Below, one piece after another: positions 1 to 8,232 of a stretch of DNA of 28,346 nucleotides. Source of the DNA: a virus. The stretch is taken from positions 1-28,346 of IMG/VR virus record IMGVR_UViG_3300009422_000034. One strand, written 5' to 3'. Both the position numbers and the translations under genes were made by a program. Below the pieces are notes generated by a model. The model ran no database searches. It saw only the letters and a program-made list of their open reading frames with translations, and was not told the origin of the DNA. The stretch's first letter is position 1; the number at the start of each line of letters is the position of its first letter.

Positions 1-66
1 ATTTACAACAGCACACTCAACAAATTTCAAGGATACGAGAACGGAGCTTGGGTCAATTTAGTCTAA
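1..66 (+). CDS. C-terminal end of a phage virion or fibre-like protein (partial)
   Basis: Frame 1 is open from the window edge and ends at TAA 64-66. It encodes 21 residues ending FQGYENGAWVNLV. This kind of ending (FQGYENG.WVNL) is common at the C-terminus of phage fibre and other virion proteins, so this is probably the tail of such a gene. The stop overlaps the ATG of the next gene (TAATG), so the two are translationally coupled. Too little is present to say more about its role. Confidence 0.6.
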   Translation: MYNSTLNKFQGYENGAWVNLV

Positions 67-233
67 TGGAAGATATTATATACAAATCAATTATCGGAAC
101 AGGCGGAACTCTAGCGACTGTTGAACTAACTCCACTTAATGAATTGCTTGGGCTAGTGGTTGGGCTTGCAACCTTTATCTATATGACTGCATCTGCAATC
201 AAAGTAATCAAAGAGCTCAGAAAGAGAAAATGA
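66..233 (+). CDS. Small membrane protein, 55 aa
   Basis: The protein has 55 residues. A TTG at 48 in the same frame would add six residues, but the ATG at 66 overlaps the previous stop as TAATG and is the better start. One hydrophobic segment of about 20 residues (LLGLVVGLATFIYM) is followed by a basic tail (KELRKRK), so it should insert in the inner membrane with its C-terminus inside. Its stop overlaps the next ATG (ATGA at 230-233), pairing it with the holin-like gene. No family was recognised; a lysis accessory or virion-associated membrane protein is possible. Confidence 0.6.
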   Translation: MEDIIYKSIIGTGGTLATVELTPLNELLGLVVGLATFIYMTASAIKVIKELRKRK

Positions 234-628
234 CACCAGAACTACTAGCAATGCTTGGAGGAGGGATCAGTGGCTTTGTCATGAAGCTTATCGGCACACA
301 GATGGAGAGCCAAGCTCGTCAGTTTGAACGCATGATCGGATCTCAGAAAGCTGCAGATGCTTCGGCTGATGCTGCAGCAAAACGTGATGGTGGGGTGCTG
401 GTTCGCAGATTCTTAGTAGTGTCCACTGTATTTGCCATTGTAATAGCCCCATTTGTCTTTGCTTGGACAGATGTGGGAGTGAGTGTAGCCAGAGAAACAA
501 ATGGCTTCTTAGGTCTATTTAAAGCTGTTAAGTGGGACACCATACAAGGCTTTGTTATACTTCCAGAAATTAGGCAGACTGCCTTAGCCATTGTAGGATT
601 CTACTTTGGTTCATCTCAAATCAAATAA
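230..628 (+). CDS. Holin-like membrane protein (GTA 3-TM holin type)
   Basis: This 132-residue protein starts with a glycine-rich hydrophobic segment (LLAMLGGGISGFVMKLIG), then a charged helical stretch (about residues 20-55), a strong membrane segment (FLVVSTVFAIVIAPFVFAW) and a final hydrophobic segment (TALAIVGFYFGSS). Hydrophobic N-terminus, amphipathic linker, then two membrane spans is the layout of the 3-TM holins known from gene transfer agents and many siphophages. Those proteins permeabilise the inner membrane at lysis. It overlaps the preceding small membrane gene by 4 nt. It sits just before the head-tail connector genes rather than beside an endolysin, so a structural role cannot be excluded. 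Confidence 0.5.
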   Translation: MTPELLAMLGGGISGFVMKLIGTQMESQARQFERMIGSQKAADASADAAAKRDGGVLVRRFLVVSTVFAIVIAPFVFAWTDVGVSVARETNGFLGLFKAVKWDTIQGFVILPEIRQTALAIVGFYFGSSQIK

Positions 629-632
629 GATT

Positions 633-740
633 ATGAAGTGCTGCATTTGCAAAACAAAAGACAAATTTATCACTAAGGTAAAAGTCAAAGCTAACAGTAT
701 CTTGAATTGGCTATCTTTAATTATAGACAAGGTGAGATAG
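633..740 (+). CDS. Possible very small protein, 35 aa
   Basis: An ATG four bases after the previous stop opens a 35-codon frame ending TAG at 738-740. It encodes a basic peptide beginning MKCCICKTKDKF, with a CxxC-like cluster at residues 3-6 and a hydrophobic stretch near the end (ILNWLSLIIDKV). It fills an otherwise empty 130-bp gap in a tightly packed operon, which is the main reason to list it. No family recognised; it may be non-coding. Confidence 0.3.
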   Translation: MKCCICKTKDKFITKVKVKANSILNWLSLIIDKVR

Positions 741-757
741 AAGAGTAGTTGTTTTAT

Positions 758-1108
758 ATGCCTGATTACATTTCCAGATTAGATGATTTTATAAAAATCC
801 AGATTCCTACAAAGACAGAAGGGGAATATGGAGAGTGCATCATCAGCTATGGAACTGACAAGTCTGTTTGGTCAAATGTTTCTGCAATCTCAGGCGATGC
901 AGGATATGAAGAAACAAAAGATGGGAAAAGGACTGCTTACAAGAAGCTGACATTTGAAGTTCGCTATGACAAGGAACTGCTAGCCTCTGGACACTTCGGA
1001 GTAAACTGTGTTCTGAATTATGAGTCTGTTGATTATCATGCTTATGCTATTGAGGAAAAAGGCAGGAATGACAGGCTTGTGATATTTGGAAAGGCACAGG
1101 TGAACTAG
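758..1108 (+). CDS. Head closure / head-tail adaptor protein
   Basis: The protein has 116 residues from the ATG at 758; an in-frame TTG at 749 would add three. A small beta-rich protein opening with LDDFIKIQIP and containing W.NV.AISGDAGYE, F.VRYDKEL and a closing RLVIFGKAQVN matches the head-tail joining family (SPP1 gp16 / PF05521 type). These proteins form a ring under the portal and connector that closes the DNA-filled head and presents the tail interface. The order fits: it is directly followed by an HK97-gp10-like protein and a tail terminator. A GAG-containing stretch about 12 nt upstream is at best a weak ribosome site. Confidence 0.7.
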   Translation: MPDYISRLDDFIKIQIPTKTEGEYGECIISYGTDKSVWSNVSAISGDAGYEETKDGKRTAYKKLTFEVRYDKELLASGHFGVNCVLNYESVDYHAYAIEEKGRNDRLVIFGKAQVN

Positions 1109-1552
1109 ATGATTGTGAAAACAGAGCTAAAGAAAAAGACTATGGATGATATGATCAATAGGCTAAGAAAGCTTGGGACAAAGAAAGCTTTAAGAGCACC
1201 TGCTGCAGCAGTTCGTGCAGGATCCTCTGTCATCATTAAAGCAACACGACCAGCAGTGCCAGTTGATACAGGAACTCTGAAGAAAGCCATTGGTCAAAAG
1301 GTTAAGTCAAAAAGAGTTTATGCCACTTCTATTTTCGGTGTTAGGAATAAGAAAGTAACAACAGGCTCTGGCAAAATTAAAAATGCAGTTCGTTATGCAC
1401 ACCTTGTTGAGTTTGGCAAGCGAGGAGAGACAGCAAGACCATTCATGAGGACATCATATGATGCTTCAGCTATTGCAGCAAGGAGAGCCGTCATAGCCAA
1501 GATGATAAGCATTTTTAGAACAGAAGCAAATACAGTTAGGAAGATTGGTTAG
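1109..1552 (+). CDS. HK97 gp10-like tail completion protein
   Basis: This 147-residue basic protein shows the family landmarks: an N-terminal helix (MIVKTELKKKTMDDMINRLR), a central PVDTGTLKKAIG motif (about residues 50-61), then YAHLVEFG (about residues 97-104) and ARPFMRTSYDA. The PVDTGxL ... HLVEFG ... ARPFMR series is typical of HK97-gp10-like proteins (PF04883), which sit at the head-tail interface or upper tail. Its ATG directly follows the upstream stop (TAGATG), giving tight coupling. AGGTGA about 11 nt upstream, inside the previous gene, could act as a ribosome site. Confidence 0.85.
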   Translation: MIVKTELKKKTMDDMINRLRKLGTKKALRAPAAAVRAGSSVIIKATRPAVPVDTGTLKKAIGQKVKSKRVYATSIFGVRNKKVTTGSGKIKNAVRYAHLVEFGKRGETARPFMRTSYDASAIAARRAVIAKMISIFRTEANTVRKIG

Positions 1553-1966
1553 ATGAAAGATTTCTATTCACAGCTTTGCAGATTTCAAGCATCTTCCTTT
1601 TTTCAGCAGGAAGTCAATTCAGTCATTTACAGTCCTGAAAATTTTTCATGCTCTAAAGATCCAAACTATGCTACGTTCCAAATAATTTACGATGACCATG
1701 TATTGTCTCATGGAGGAGTTTCAAATGTTGGAGAGTGCAATATACAATACAGCATTTACTCAACCAAGGTTGCAGATGTTTTATCTCAAGTTGAAGAGCT
1801 GATTGGATTCTATGAAGGCAACACCTATGACATTGGGGGTGGCTTTACTATCAATTATGCAAAGCTAAGAAATTTGTTGTCTACTGATGACAATGAAACA
1901 ACAATAACTGACTACGGAAGGGTAGTTGAATTTACATTCAGATACACATACTCTGAATATCATTAA
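1553..1966 (+). CDS. Tail terminator-like protein
   Basis: The protein has 137 residues. It starts directly after the upstream stop (TAGATG). Size, position between the gp10-like gene and the tail tube gene, and the alpha/beta layout (ending FTFRYTYSEYH) fit the tail terminator class (lambda gpU, SPP1 gp17, DUF3168-like), which caps the tail tube and joins it to the head. Sequence in this class is poorly conserved, so the assignment rests mostly on gene order and size. Confidence 0.55.
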   Translation: MKDFYSQLCRFQASSFFQQEVNSVIYSPENFSCSKDPNYATFQIIYDDHVLSHGGVSNVGECNIQYSIYSTKVADVLSQVEELIGFYEGNTYDIGGGFTINYAKLRNLLSTDDNETTITDYGRVVEFTFRYTYSEYH

Positions 1967-1986
1967 CAATAAAATAAAATAATATT

Positions 1987-2400
1987 ATGGCAACACAAGG
2001 ATTCGGAATACAACTGGCTTATGAAACTGGAGGATCTTATACAACAGTAGGTGAAATCACTGATGTGACACCACCATCATTCTCTAAAGACACAATTGAA
2101 ACAACGCACCACGCAAGCACAGCTGGCATCCGCACATTTGTGGGCGGTCTCGTTGACACAGGTGAAGCTTCTATGGAAGTAAACTATGGTGTCGCTGACA
2201 CTGGGCACGTGTTTCTTAGAGATGCAGCACTTGCAGCAAATGATGCTCCTACTAACTTCAAAATCACATACTCAGACTCTGCAGATACTACAGAAACATT
2301 TGCAGCTATTGTTACAGGATTTGAAGCAACATCTCCTATGGATGATCGCATGACTGCAACAATTACTCTTAAGGTAAGTGGTGGTATCACTTACGCATAA
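1987..2400 (+). CDS. Major tail tube protein
   Basis: This 137-residue protein matches the lambda-gpV/TTP class in size and layout. It opens with GIQLAYETGGSYTTVGEITD, continues with ETTHHAS and a GLVDTGE turn, has the FKITYSDSADTT strand region and ends in ATITLKVSGGI. The pattern of E(I/V)TDVTPPS near the N-terminus followed by D.IETTHH is characteristic of siphophage tube proteins. It should polymerise as stacked hexamers around the tape measure protein. It has its own short AT-only leader (1967-1986) without a Shine-Dalgarno sequence, unlike the overlapping genes before it. Confidence 0.85.
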   Translation: MATQGFGIQLAYETGGSYTTVGEITDVTPPSFSKDTIETTHHASTAGIRTFVGGLVDTGEASMEVNYGVADTGHVFLRDAALAANDAPTNFKITYSDSADTTETFAAIVTGFEATSPMDDRMTATITLKVSGGITYA

Positions 2401-2426
2401 AGCAATAAACATAAACTCAAAAACAC

Positions 2427-2702
2427 ATGGCTAAGATTACACACAAAGGTAAAGATGTTGATTTAATTATCACAAACAAAACAATGATGAAGTTCGAGCT
2501 GAGTGGAGGCAGTTTTCAAGATTTTGAAAAAGCTCCAATCTCTCAATCAATTCAATTTGTTTGTTGTGCTCTTGGATTGGAAGGTGATCCAATTGAGCAT
2601 GCAGATGACTTCGGAAGTCTGAATAAAATAGCAGAATCAATAAAAGATGCTTTGAGTGAATCTGGCTTCGCTGAAGAAACATTGGGAAAAACAGATGGCT
2701 GA
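2427..2702 (+). CDS. Tail assembly chaperone (gpG-like)
   Basis: The zero-frame product has 91 residues and ends at TGA 2700-2702. It lies between the tube and tape measure genes, where siphophages encode the G/GT chaperones that coat the tape measure protein during tail assembly. Close to its 3' end is a GGGAAAA heptamer in the correct phase for -1 slippage, and the -1 frame continues open for a further 97 codons. These features together identify it as the short product of a G/GT pair. The leader (2401-2426) is A-rich with no Shine-Dalgarno sequence. Confidence 0.85.
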   Translation: MAKITHKGKDVDLIITNKTMMKFELSGGSFQDFEKAPISQSIQFVCCALGLEGDPIEHADDFGSLNKIAESIKDALSESGFAEETLGKTDG

Positions 2703-2983
2703 GTGCAGCAGCCAGAGCTCGAATCCTCTATGGTCTGTCAAGACAAGAGTGGGAGAGTCTGTCCAATGCAGACATAGCAGAACTGCACCATGTCTGGGAA
2801 CTTCAGCAAGAAAAAGAGGACAGCAGATTTGCTCTGTTGTGTTCAGTAATTGCAAATTGCAACAGAGACTCTAAGAAGAAAAAGTCTCCTTACAGTATCG
2901 ATGATTTTATGCCAGATAAAAAACCAAAAACAAAAGAAGAGGTGGTTAAGAAAGTTAAGCAATTCATGCAACATGTAAAATAA
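2427..2983 (+). CDS. Tail assembly chaperone G-GT frameshift fusion
   Basis: Reading 2427-2690 and then 2690-2983 after a -1 slip gives a 185-residue protein. After the shared N-terminus (through ETLGK) it continues NRWLSAAARARILYGLSRQE and has a helical, charged T domain ending VKKVKQFMQHVK before TAA 2981-2983. The T domain is known in lambda to bind the tape measure protein while G alone coats it; here the tape measure ATG follows two bases later. The 280 bp between the G stop and the tape measure gene have no other sensible plus-strand gene, which supports this frame being translated. Confidence 0.85.
2684..2690 (+). other. Programmed -1 ribosomal frameshift site (GGGAAAA)
   Basis: In the zero frame the codons are TTG GGA AAA ACA, so G-GGA-AAA is a perfect X-XXY-YYZ heptamer. 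A -1 slip re-pairs GGA as GGG and AAA as AAA, then reads AAC AGA TGG CTG. It resembles lambda's GGGAAAG in sequence, in distance from the G stop (10 nt) and in gene context. Confidence 0.85.
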
Positions 2984-2984
2984 A

Positions 2985-4766
2985 ATGGCTGTTAAAATCG
3001 GAGCTCTATTTGGCACAGTGTCCTTGGACACAAAGCAACTTGACAAGGACATTAAGAGAGTCAGTGCCAAGTTGAAGAGCTTGGGTGCAGGCATGAAGAG
3101 TGTTGGGTCGGCAATGACAAGATCTATAACAGCTCCAGCTATTGCTGTTGGTGCTGTATCGCTGAAAGTGTTCTCAGACTTTGAGCATGAGATGAACAAG
3201 GTCAAAGCTGTCAGTGGAGCTACTGAGAGTGATTTTAACAAGCTTACAGATTCTGCAAAAGCGTTGGGTGCATCTACAATCTTTACATCTCGTGAAGTTG
3301 CTGGACTGCAGTTGAACTTGTCAAAGTTGGGTTTTACTCCTAATGAGATTCTGAATTCAACTGAATCAATATTAGGTCTTGCACAAGCTACTGATTCAGA
3401 GCTTGGAGAAGCTGCAAGAGTTGTTGCAGGAACAATGCGAGGATTCGGGGTAGACACTCAAGAGGTTGGAAGAATTACAGATGTTATGGCAAAGGCATTC
3501 TCAAGCTCTGCTCTAGACATTGACAAGTTTGATGTTAGCATGCGGACAATTGCACCACTCGCAAAAGAGTTTGGACTGAGCTTTGAAGAGACAGTTGCAA
3601 TGATAGGAATCCTTGCGAACAATAGTGTGGATGCTTCTACTGCTGGCACATCTTTAAGAAATATCCTTTTAAAGTTAGCCAAAAAAGGAATGACCTTTTC
3701 AGAAGCAATGAACATGATTGCAGAGTCTACAAACAAACTGGTCACTGCACAAGATTTGTTTCAAGCAAGAGGATCATTGACTGGCACAGTTCTTGCAACG
3801 CAAGCTGAACATGTGAAGACTCTTCAGGAAGGACTGGAAGGTTCAAATGGTGCTCTTGAAAGAATGGTGCAAATAATGAGTGGCGATACATTTACTGCAA
3901 TGAAAATTTTCGGATCAAGAATCGAAGCAGTTGCTTTGATCATTGGAGAGATATTAGCTCCACACTTTGAAAAGCTTCTTGATTTTGTAGCTACCTTGGC
4001 AGAAAAGTTTTCTCTTCTAGATCCAAAGCTTCAAGCGAATATACTGATGTGGGTCGGCATAGTCGCTGTTGTTGGTCCAGTGCTTGTAGCCTTGGGAACA
4101 TTCATTAGTATTATAGCACTTGCACTTCCTGCAGTTGCAAGCTTGGTTACAGCAATTGGATCTCTGATTGCTGCTTATGGAGGAATTGTCATAGGAGTCG
4201 CAGCACTCGCTGCAGGATTTGCCCTGCTCTTGCAGGATTGCATTGAGCTGGGAGAGTATCTTGGAGAAGAATTTTATAATATTTGGATAAAAGTTAAAGA
4301 CTTTTTTGCAGATGGGTTTCCTGCTGCACTGAGAAAAACTTTTGATTTCATAAAATACTCCATGATTAGTGCCATTGATTCTTTGAGCAGAAAGCTTAAT
4401 AGTCTTTGGAGTTGGTTCCAAACAGTATCAAGCAAGGTTACTTCCTTTGTTTCAAACTCAGCTGCAGGTATGGCAACATCAATGTTCGGTGGATTCAGAG
4501 CAGAAGGTGGTCCAGTCTCAGGAGGTTCAAGTTACATTGTTGGAGAGAATGGTCCAGAATTATTTAGCCCAAGTAGGTCTGGTCACATCACTTCCAATAA
4601 TGAAATGTCAGGAGGTCAAAACATAACAATGAACTTTGCTGCAGGCACAGACATGAGCACAGTTGCAATGCTAAAGAATATGAAAGGTCACATTGCTAAG
4701 ATAGCAGTGGATGCAGTCAGTGATGATTACCTCAGAGGAGGACTAACTTATAAATCAATTTCCTAA
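2985..4766 (+). CDS. Tail tape measure protein
   Basis: This 593-residue protein sets tail length and probably helps DNA entry. Residues 1-60 form a charged helical start (VSLDTKQLDKDIKRVSAKLK ... GAGMKSVGSAMT). Residues about 60-320 match the TP901 tape-measure core, including FEHEMNKVKAVSGATESDF, ASTIFTSREVA, LGLAQATDSELGEAA, GFGVDTQEVGRITDVMAKAF and MIGILANNSVDASTAGTSL. A hydrophobic region follows (about residues 355-420). The C-terminus carries FRAEGGPVSGG, YIVGENGPELFSP and SGHI, a motif common at the end of tape measure proteins. If about 1.5 A of tail per residue holds, the tail would be near 90 nm. It begins two bases after the G-GT stop. Confidence 0.95.
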   Translation: MAVKIGALFGTVSLDTKQLDKDIKRVSAKLKSLGAGMKSVGSAMTRSITAPAIAVGAVSLKVFSDFEHEMNKVKAVSGATESDFNKLTDSAKALGASTIFTSREVAGLQLNLSKLGFTPNEILNSTESILGLAQATDSELGEAARVVAGTMRGFGVDTQEVGRITDVMAKAFSSSALDIDKFDVSMRTIAPLAKEFGLSFEETVAMIGILANNSVDASTAGTSLRNILLKLAKKGMTFSEAMNMIAESTNKLVTAQDLFQARGSLTGTVLATQAEHVKTLQEGLEGSNGALERMVQIMSGDTFTAMKIFGSRIEAVALIIGEILAPHFEKLLDFVATLAEKFSLLDPKLQANILMWVGIVAVVGPVLVALGTFISIIALALPAVASLVTAIGSLIAAYGGIVIGVAALAAGFALLLQDCIELGEYLGEEFYNIWIKVKDFFADGFPAALRKTFDFIKYSMISAIDSLSRKLNSLWSWFQTVSSKVTSFVSNSAAGMATSMFGGFRAEGGPVSGGSSYIVGENGPELFSPSRSGHITSNNEMSGGQNITMNFAAGTDMSTVAMLKNMKGHIAKIAVDAVSDDYLRGGLTYKSIS

Positions 4767-5356
4767 TGCCAACATACCCATTAAATTTACCAACAGATCC
4801 TAGCCCAAAAAATGTTGATTGGGAGCAAGTCAGTCGTGTTTCATATTCTCGATCTCCACTGACAGGAAAGCAGAAAGCTTATGCACACAGCGGTCAATGG
4901 TGGAGAGTGTCTTTTGATCTTCCACAAATGCAAGAGGCTAAGACTGCTGAGTGGACAGCCATGTTGCTAAGGTTGAATGGCAAGGAAGGGTATTTTAATT
5001 TCATCCCAACCGAAGACACTCCACAAGGAAATGTGGGTGGTACTGGTTCTGCTATTATCAGTGCAGTGTCAGGATATGAGGTTACTTTGAATACAGTTTT
5101 AAGCGGTGGGGGTCTTACTGCAGGAGATTGGGTTCAAATAGGAACAGGTCTTTATAGAGTTACAGCAAGGACATCGATAGCTACAGAGACCTATGAACTT
5201 TGGCCAAAGCCACGAGCTGGAATTGTGCTTGAAACTACTACTCTGAATTATGGCAATCCTAAAGGGATGTTCAGATTGGCTGAGGGATTTAGATGGGATG
5301 TCAATCTTGCTAAGACCACAGGCATTTCATTAGTTGCAGAAGAAGTTCTAATATAA
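4766..5356 (+). CDS. Distal tail-like minor tail protein
   Basis: This 196-residue protein starts at an ATG overlapping the tape measure stop (TAATG) and itself ends with the same overlap onto the tail tip gene. N-terminal features include YPLNLPTDPSPKNVDWEQ, W.RVSFDLPQM and GYFNFIPTED; the middle is a glycine-rich beta region (GLTAGDWVQIGTGLYRVT), and the end is RLAEGFRWDVNL. The position directly after the tape measure gene is that of Dit/lambda-gpM-type proteins, which form the hub joining tube to tip. The family assignment is by position and general beta-rich character. Confidence 0.6.
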   Translation: MPTYPLNLPTDPSPKNVDWEQVSRVSYSRSPLTGKQKAYAHSGQWWRVSFDLPQMQEAKTAEWTAMLLRLNGKEGYFNFIPTEDTPQGNVGGTGSAIISAVSGYEVTLNTVLSGGGLTAGDWVQIGTGLYRVTARTSIATETYELWPKPRAGIVLETTTLNYGNPKGMFRLAEGFRWDVNLAKTTGISLVAEEVLI

Positions 5357-8172
5357 TGTCAAGAAACTTAAGCACAGAAATCCAAGCGAAATTAGCAGAG
5401 CCTACATGCAGACCTGTTTACATGGTTTGTTTTGATTTCGTTGGCTGGAGCTTAAAAGAGTGCACAGGCAATCATTCTCACTCTTACTATGGAGACACTT
5501 ATGAGGCTGCAAGCTATACTCTAGAATTTCCAACAGTAACAGAGTCCATTGAGCTTTCTGCTGATTCAGTCACTTTCAGTTTGTCTGGATCTACTGAGTT
5601 GCCAATTAACCTTTCAGATGTATACAACTATCGAAACAGAGAGGTTGATATGTATATTGGATTTGAGGCTGCAGATGGAACTATGCCAGACGCAAATGTA
5701 TACAAATTGTTCTCAGGTCTGATGTCTGAAGTTGAGTTTGTTGAAGATGGAGAGAGTGACACATGGCAGGTTAAAGCTGAATCAAAATTAGTTGATCTGC
5801 AAAATGAAAAGGTGGCAAGGTATACTCACCAGTCTCAGCTAAATCTACATGCAGGTGACAAAGGATTAGAGTTCGCAAGCACTGCACAAGCAGGATTATT
5901 TTTAAGTAGGAATGAGACTCCAGACGAGCCATACACTAAAAAAATTATATATGGAACTGCTAAGGTTGAAGGATCAGTTGTCTTCATGGCAACAAGTGGA
6001 TCAGGATCTAGGTATTTAAATCTTGTGGTTGCATTTGCAGGGCATGAGTGTGAATCGATCCAGCAAGTTTATTTAGATGACAGACCTTTGCTTTCTTCTG
6101 GATCAGTGTCAGGAGAATTTTCGAACATAGTTGCTTACCAAGAAAGGCTTGGGACATCTACGCAGGCTTATGTGTCTCAGCTCGCCACAGAAGTTGGTAC
6201 AAGTGTTTGGACTTCGGATCATCAACTTAAAGGAATCTGTTATTGCTATTTAAGAATTCTTTACAGTGAGGATCTGTTCGGCTCAAGTGCTCCAAAGATC
6301 TCTGCATTAATTGAAGGAAAAAAGCTTTATGATCCTAGGACTGGTGGAGAATATTTTAATGACAATCCTGCACTTGCAGCTAGAGACTATTTGTTGAATA
6401 CTGTGTATGGATTCAGCAGTGGGTCGGCAAGAGTTGATGATACACTAATTACAGTCGCTGCAAATGATTGTGATTTGCTTGTTGATAAAAAAGATGGAAC
6501 TCAAGAGAAGAGATACAGGATCAATGGATTCTTGTCTACAGATTCAAAAATTGGAGACAACTTAAAATTACTTTTAGCATGTATGGCAGGGAAGGTTAGT
6601 TACCTTGGAGGAGAGTTCGCTGTCTATGCAGGGACATATGCACTATCATCTTTTGTTATAACTGAAGATGAAATGACAGCTCCACTAAACTTGACTAGCA
6701 ACTCAGTCCGAAGTTCATACAATGGAGCAAGAGGCATTCACACATCACAAGATTTAGAGTGGAAGGAAGATGAGTTTCCACCATATCAAGATTCTGCTGA
6801 TCTAACTGAAGATGGGGTATCAAGATTCATAGATCTTCCTTTGCCTTTTACAAAGTCTGCTTCAGCTTGCCAACGCATTTCTAAGATAAAGGTTAAGAGA
6901 ACTAGGTGTTCAAGAAAACTTTCCTTGCAAACAAGTCTTGCAGATCTTAACATTAGGGCAGGAGATGTTATCAGCATAACATCTGAGAAGACAGAAATTG
7001 ATGGGGGTGTTTACGAAGTTCAAAGCATGTCAATTGCAAATGGTCTTGAGCCATACATAAGCATGGAACTATTTGAAACCAAAAGCAGTGTATATGATTG
7101 GGATGCTTCAACAGAGGAAACAGAGGTTGGCACAGCTCCATCAGTTTCAAACTCTGTGCTTGCTTGGTCATTGGCAAGGCTTGGATCTCCTACTGCATCT
7201 CCAGGAACTAGATCATATACAGTTGGATTCACTGTAACAGTTAGTCACAATGAATCTGGAGTCACCTGTCGTTACTCAACTGATGGGAGTGAGCCTGATG
7301 AAGCAGATTCTTCAGTAGCAAATGGAGGCACAATTAACATCAGTGGTGCAACAATCAGTTTGAAGCTGAAATCATTTCAGAACTCAGGATCTCTTACTTC
7401 TGAAGTTGTGACTTACGAGTACACATACAATGCTCCAACAAATCTTGTGCCTTCACCTTTGCACAGATTTACTTTTTACTCTGGCTCTAGTCAGAGCGAC
7501 TCTCATCCTTATGTTCAGTTTGCAGTTCCTACTCTTGGGGGCACAAATCTTTACAACACAAGGAATGGAGGATCTACTTATTCTCTTTTGAAAAGCAACA
7601 CTGCTGCAGGAACTTATTATACAGACACTACTCTGCTCACCACAAGCTGGACTCCATCAGAGTATAGAGCTTATGCAACTAAGGCAGGATACCTAGACTC
7701 CAATCCACGACAAGTTCCTAATCAATGCATTCCTCCACTGATGATGGGAGTGTACGAATATCAAAACAGCAGTGTAGCTTATTTAGTGTGCTTGGTATTT
7801 GGTAGCAGTGCGACACTCTATATGAGATATAGATACAGAACAACTAATGGTCCAGGTGCTTGGAACAGTTGGAGTAACTACTTCACTAATGGCACTGGCT
7901 GGAGTTGGGGCAGTGGGGTATACAACCAAGGTCAAGCTTGGCAAGGTACGCTAGCAAAATTGCTACACTCTAACTCTCGGTCTTATCAGTATGAAGCTTA
8001 CATAGCACAATCTGGATTTAGCAACAGCATAGTTTCAGGGATTCAGAATGGCTCTAGTCCAACCAGTGGTAATGTTTACTATGGCACAGATACTGGCACA
8101 AGCGTTTACAGCACTACTGGAACACAACCTTATCCGATTTCATATACAATCAAACCTTCTAACTGGAGATAG
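5356..8172 (+). CDS. Tail tip / central fibre protein, gpJ-like
   Basis: The 938-residue protein is the largest of the tail module. Residues 1-190 look like a beta-rich hub domain of the DUF2163 type, with an N-terminal MSRNLSTEIQAKLAEPTC start and the segment YKLFSGLMSEVEF. Residues about 290-600 contain gpJ-like landmarks: NPALAARDYLLNTVYGF, RYRINGFLSTDSKIGDNLK, LLACMAGKVSYLGGEFAVYAG, NGARGIHTS and DLNIRAGDVISITSE. Residues about 605-690 resemble a chitobiase/hexosaminidase C-terminal-like beta domain (TVTVSHNESGVTCRYSTDG, then EPDEADS). The rest is a serine/tyrosine/glycine-rich region of a kind often used for receptor binding. It is the last gene of the rightward operon and probably decides host range. 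Confidence 0.85.
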   Translation: MSRNLSTEIQAKLAEPTCRPVYMVCFDFVGWSLKECTGNHSHSYYGDTYEAASYTLEFPTVTESIELSADSVTFSLSGSTELPINLSDVYNYRNREVDMYIGFEAADGTMPDANVYKLFSGLMSEVEFVEDGESDTWQVKAESKLVDLQNEKVARYTHQSQLNLHAGDKGLEFASTAQAGLFLSRNETPDEPYTKKIIYGTAKVEGSVVFMATSGSGSRYLNLVVAFAGHECESIQQVYLDDRPLLSSGSVSGEFSNIVAYQERLGTSTQAYVSQLATEVGTSVWTSDHQLKGICYCYLRILYSEDLFGSSAPKISALIEGKKLYDPRTGGEYFNDNPALAARDYLLNTVYGFSSGSARVDDTLITVAANDCDLLVDKKDGTQEKRYRINGFLSTDSKIGDNLKLLLACMAGKVSYLGGEFAVYAGTYALSSFVITEDEMTAPLNLTSNSVRSSYNGARGIHTSQDLEWKEDEFPPYQDSADLTEDGVSRFIDLPLPFTKSASACQRISKIKVKRTRCSRKLSLQTSLADLNIRAGDVISITSEKTEIDGGVYEVQSMSIANGLEPYISMELFETKSSVYDWDASTEETEVGTAPSVSNSVLAWSLARLGSPTASPGTRSYTVGFTVTVSHNESGVTCRYSTDGSEPDEADSSVANGGTINISGATISLKLKSFQNSGSLTSEVVTYEYTYNAPTNLVPSPLHRFTFYSGSSQSDSHPYVQFAVPTLGGTNLYNTRNGGSTYSLLKSNTAAGTYYTDTTLLTTSWTPSEYRAYATKAGYLDSNPRQVPNQCIPPLMMGVYEYQNSSVAYLVCLVFGSSATLYMRYRYRTTNGPGAWNSWSNYFTNGTGWSWGSGVYNQGQAWQGTLAKLLHSNSRSYQYEAYIAQSGFSNSIVSGIQNGSSPTSGNVYYGTDTGTSVYSTTGTQPYPISYTIKPSNWR

Positions 8173-8175
8173 ATC

Positions 8176-8208
8176 TTAAACAAAACAACCCCACCATCTC
8201 TGGCAGGG
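8176..8208 (-). terminator. Intrinsic terminator ending the leftward region
   Basis: Read on the minus strand, CCCTGCCA, loop GAGA, TGGTGGGG (8208-8189) forms an 8-bp RNA hairpin with two G-U pairs, followed by the T-rich run TTGTTTTGTTT. On the plus strand the same two positions would be C-A mismatches and no U-tract follows, so it should work leftward only. It lies 25 nt past the last leftward gene. Confidence 0.75.
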
Positions 8209-8232
8209 TCATTTGAAAGTTGATCTGGATCT

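Noticed and set aside
48-65. TTG start at 48 for the first small membrane protein
   Set aside because: The ATG at 66 overlaps the upstream stop as TAATG, the coupling seen repeatedly in this operon.
2843-3457. 204-codon minus-strand open frame opposite the tape measure gene
   Set aside because: It is antisense to a strongly recognised gene, has no family features, and its direction conflicts with the operon.
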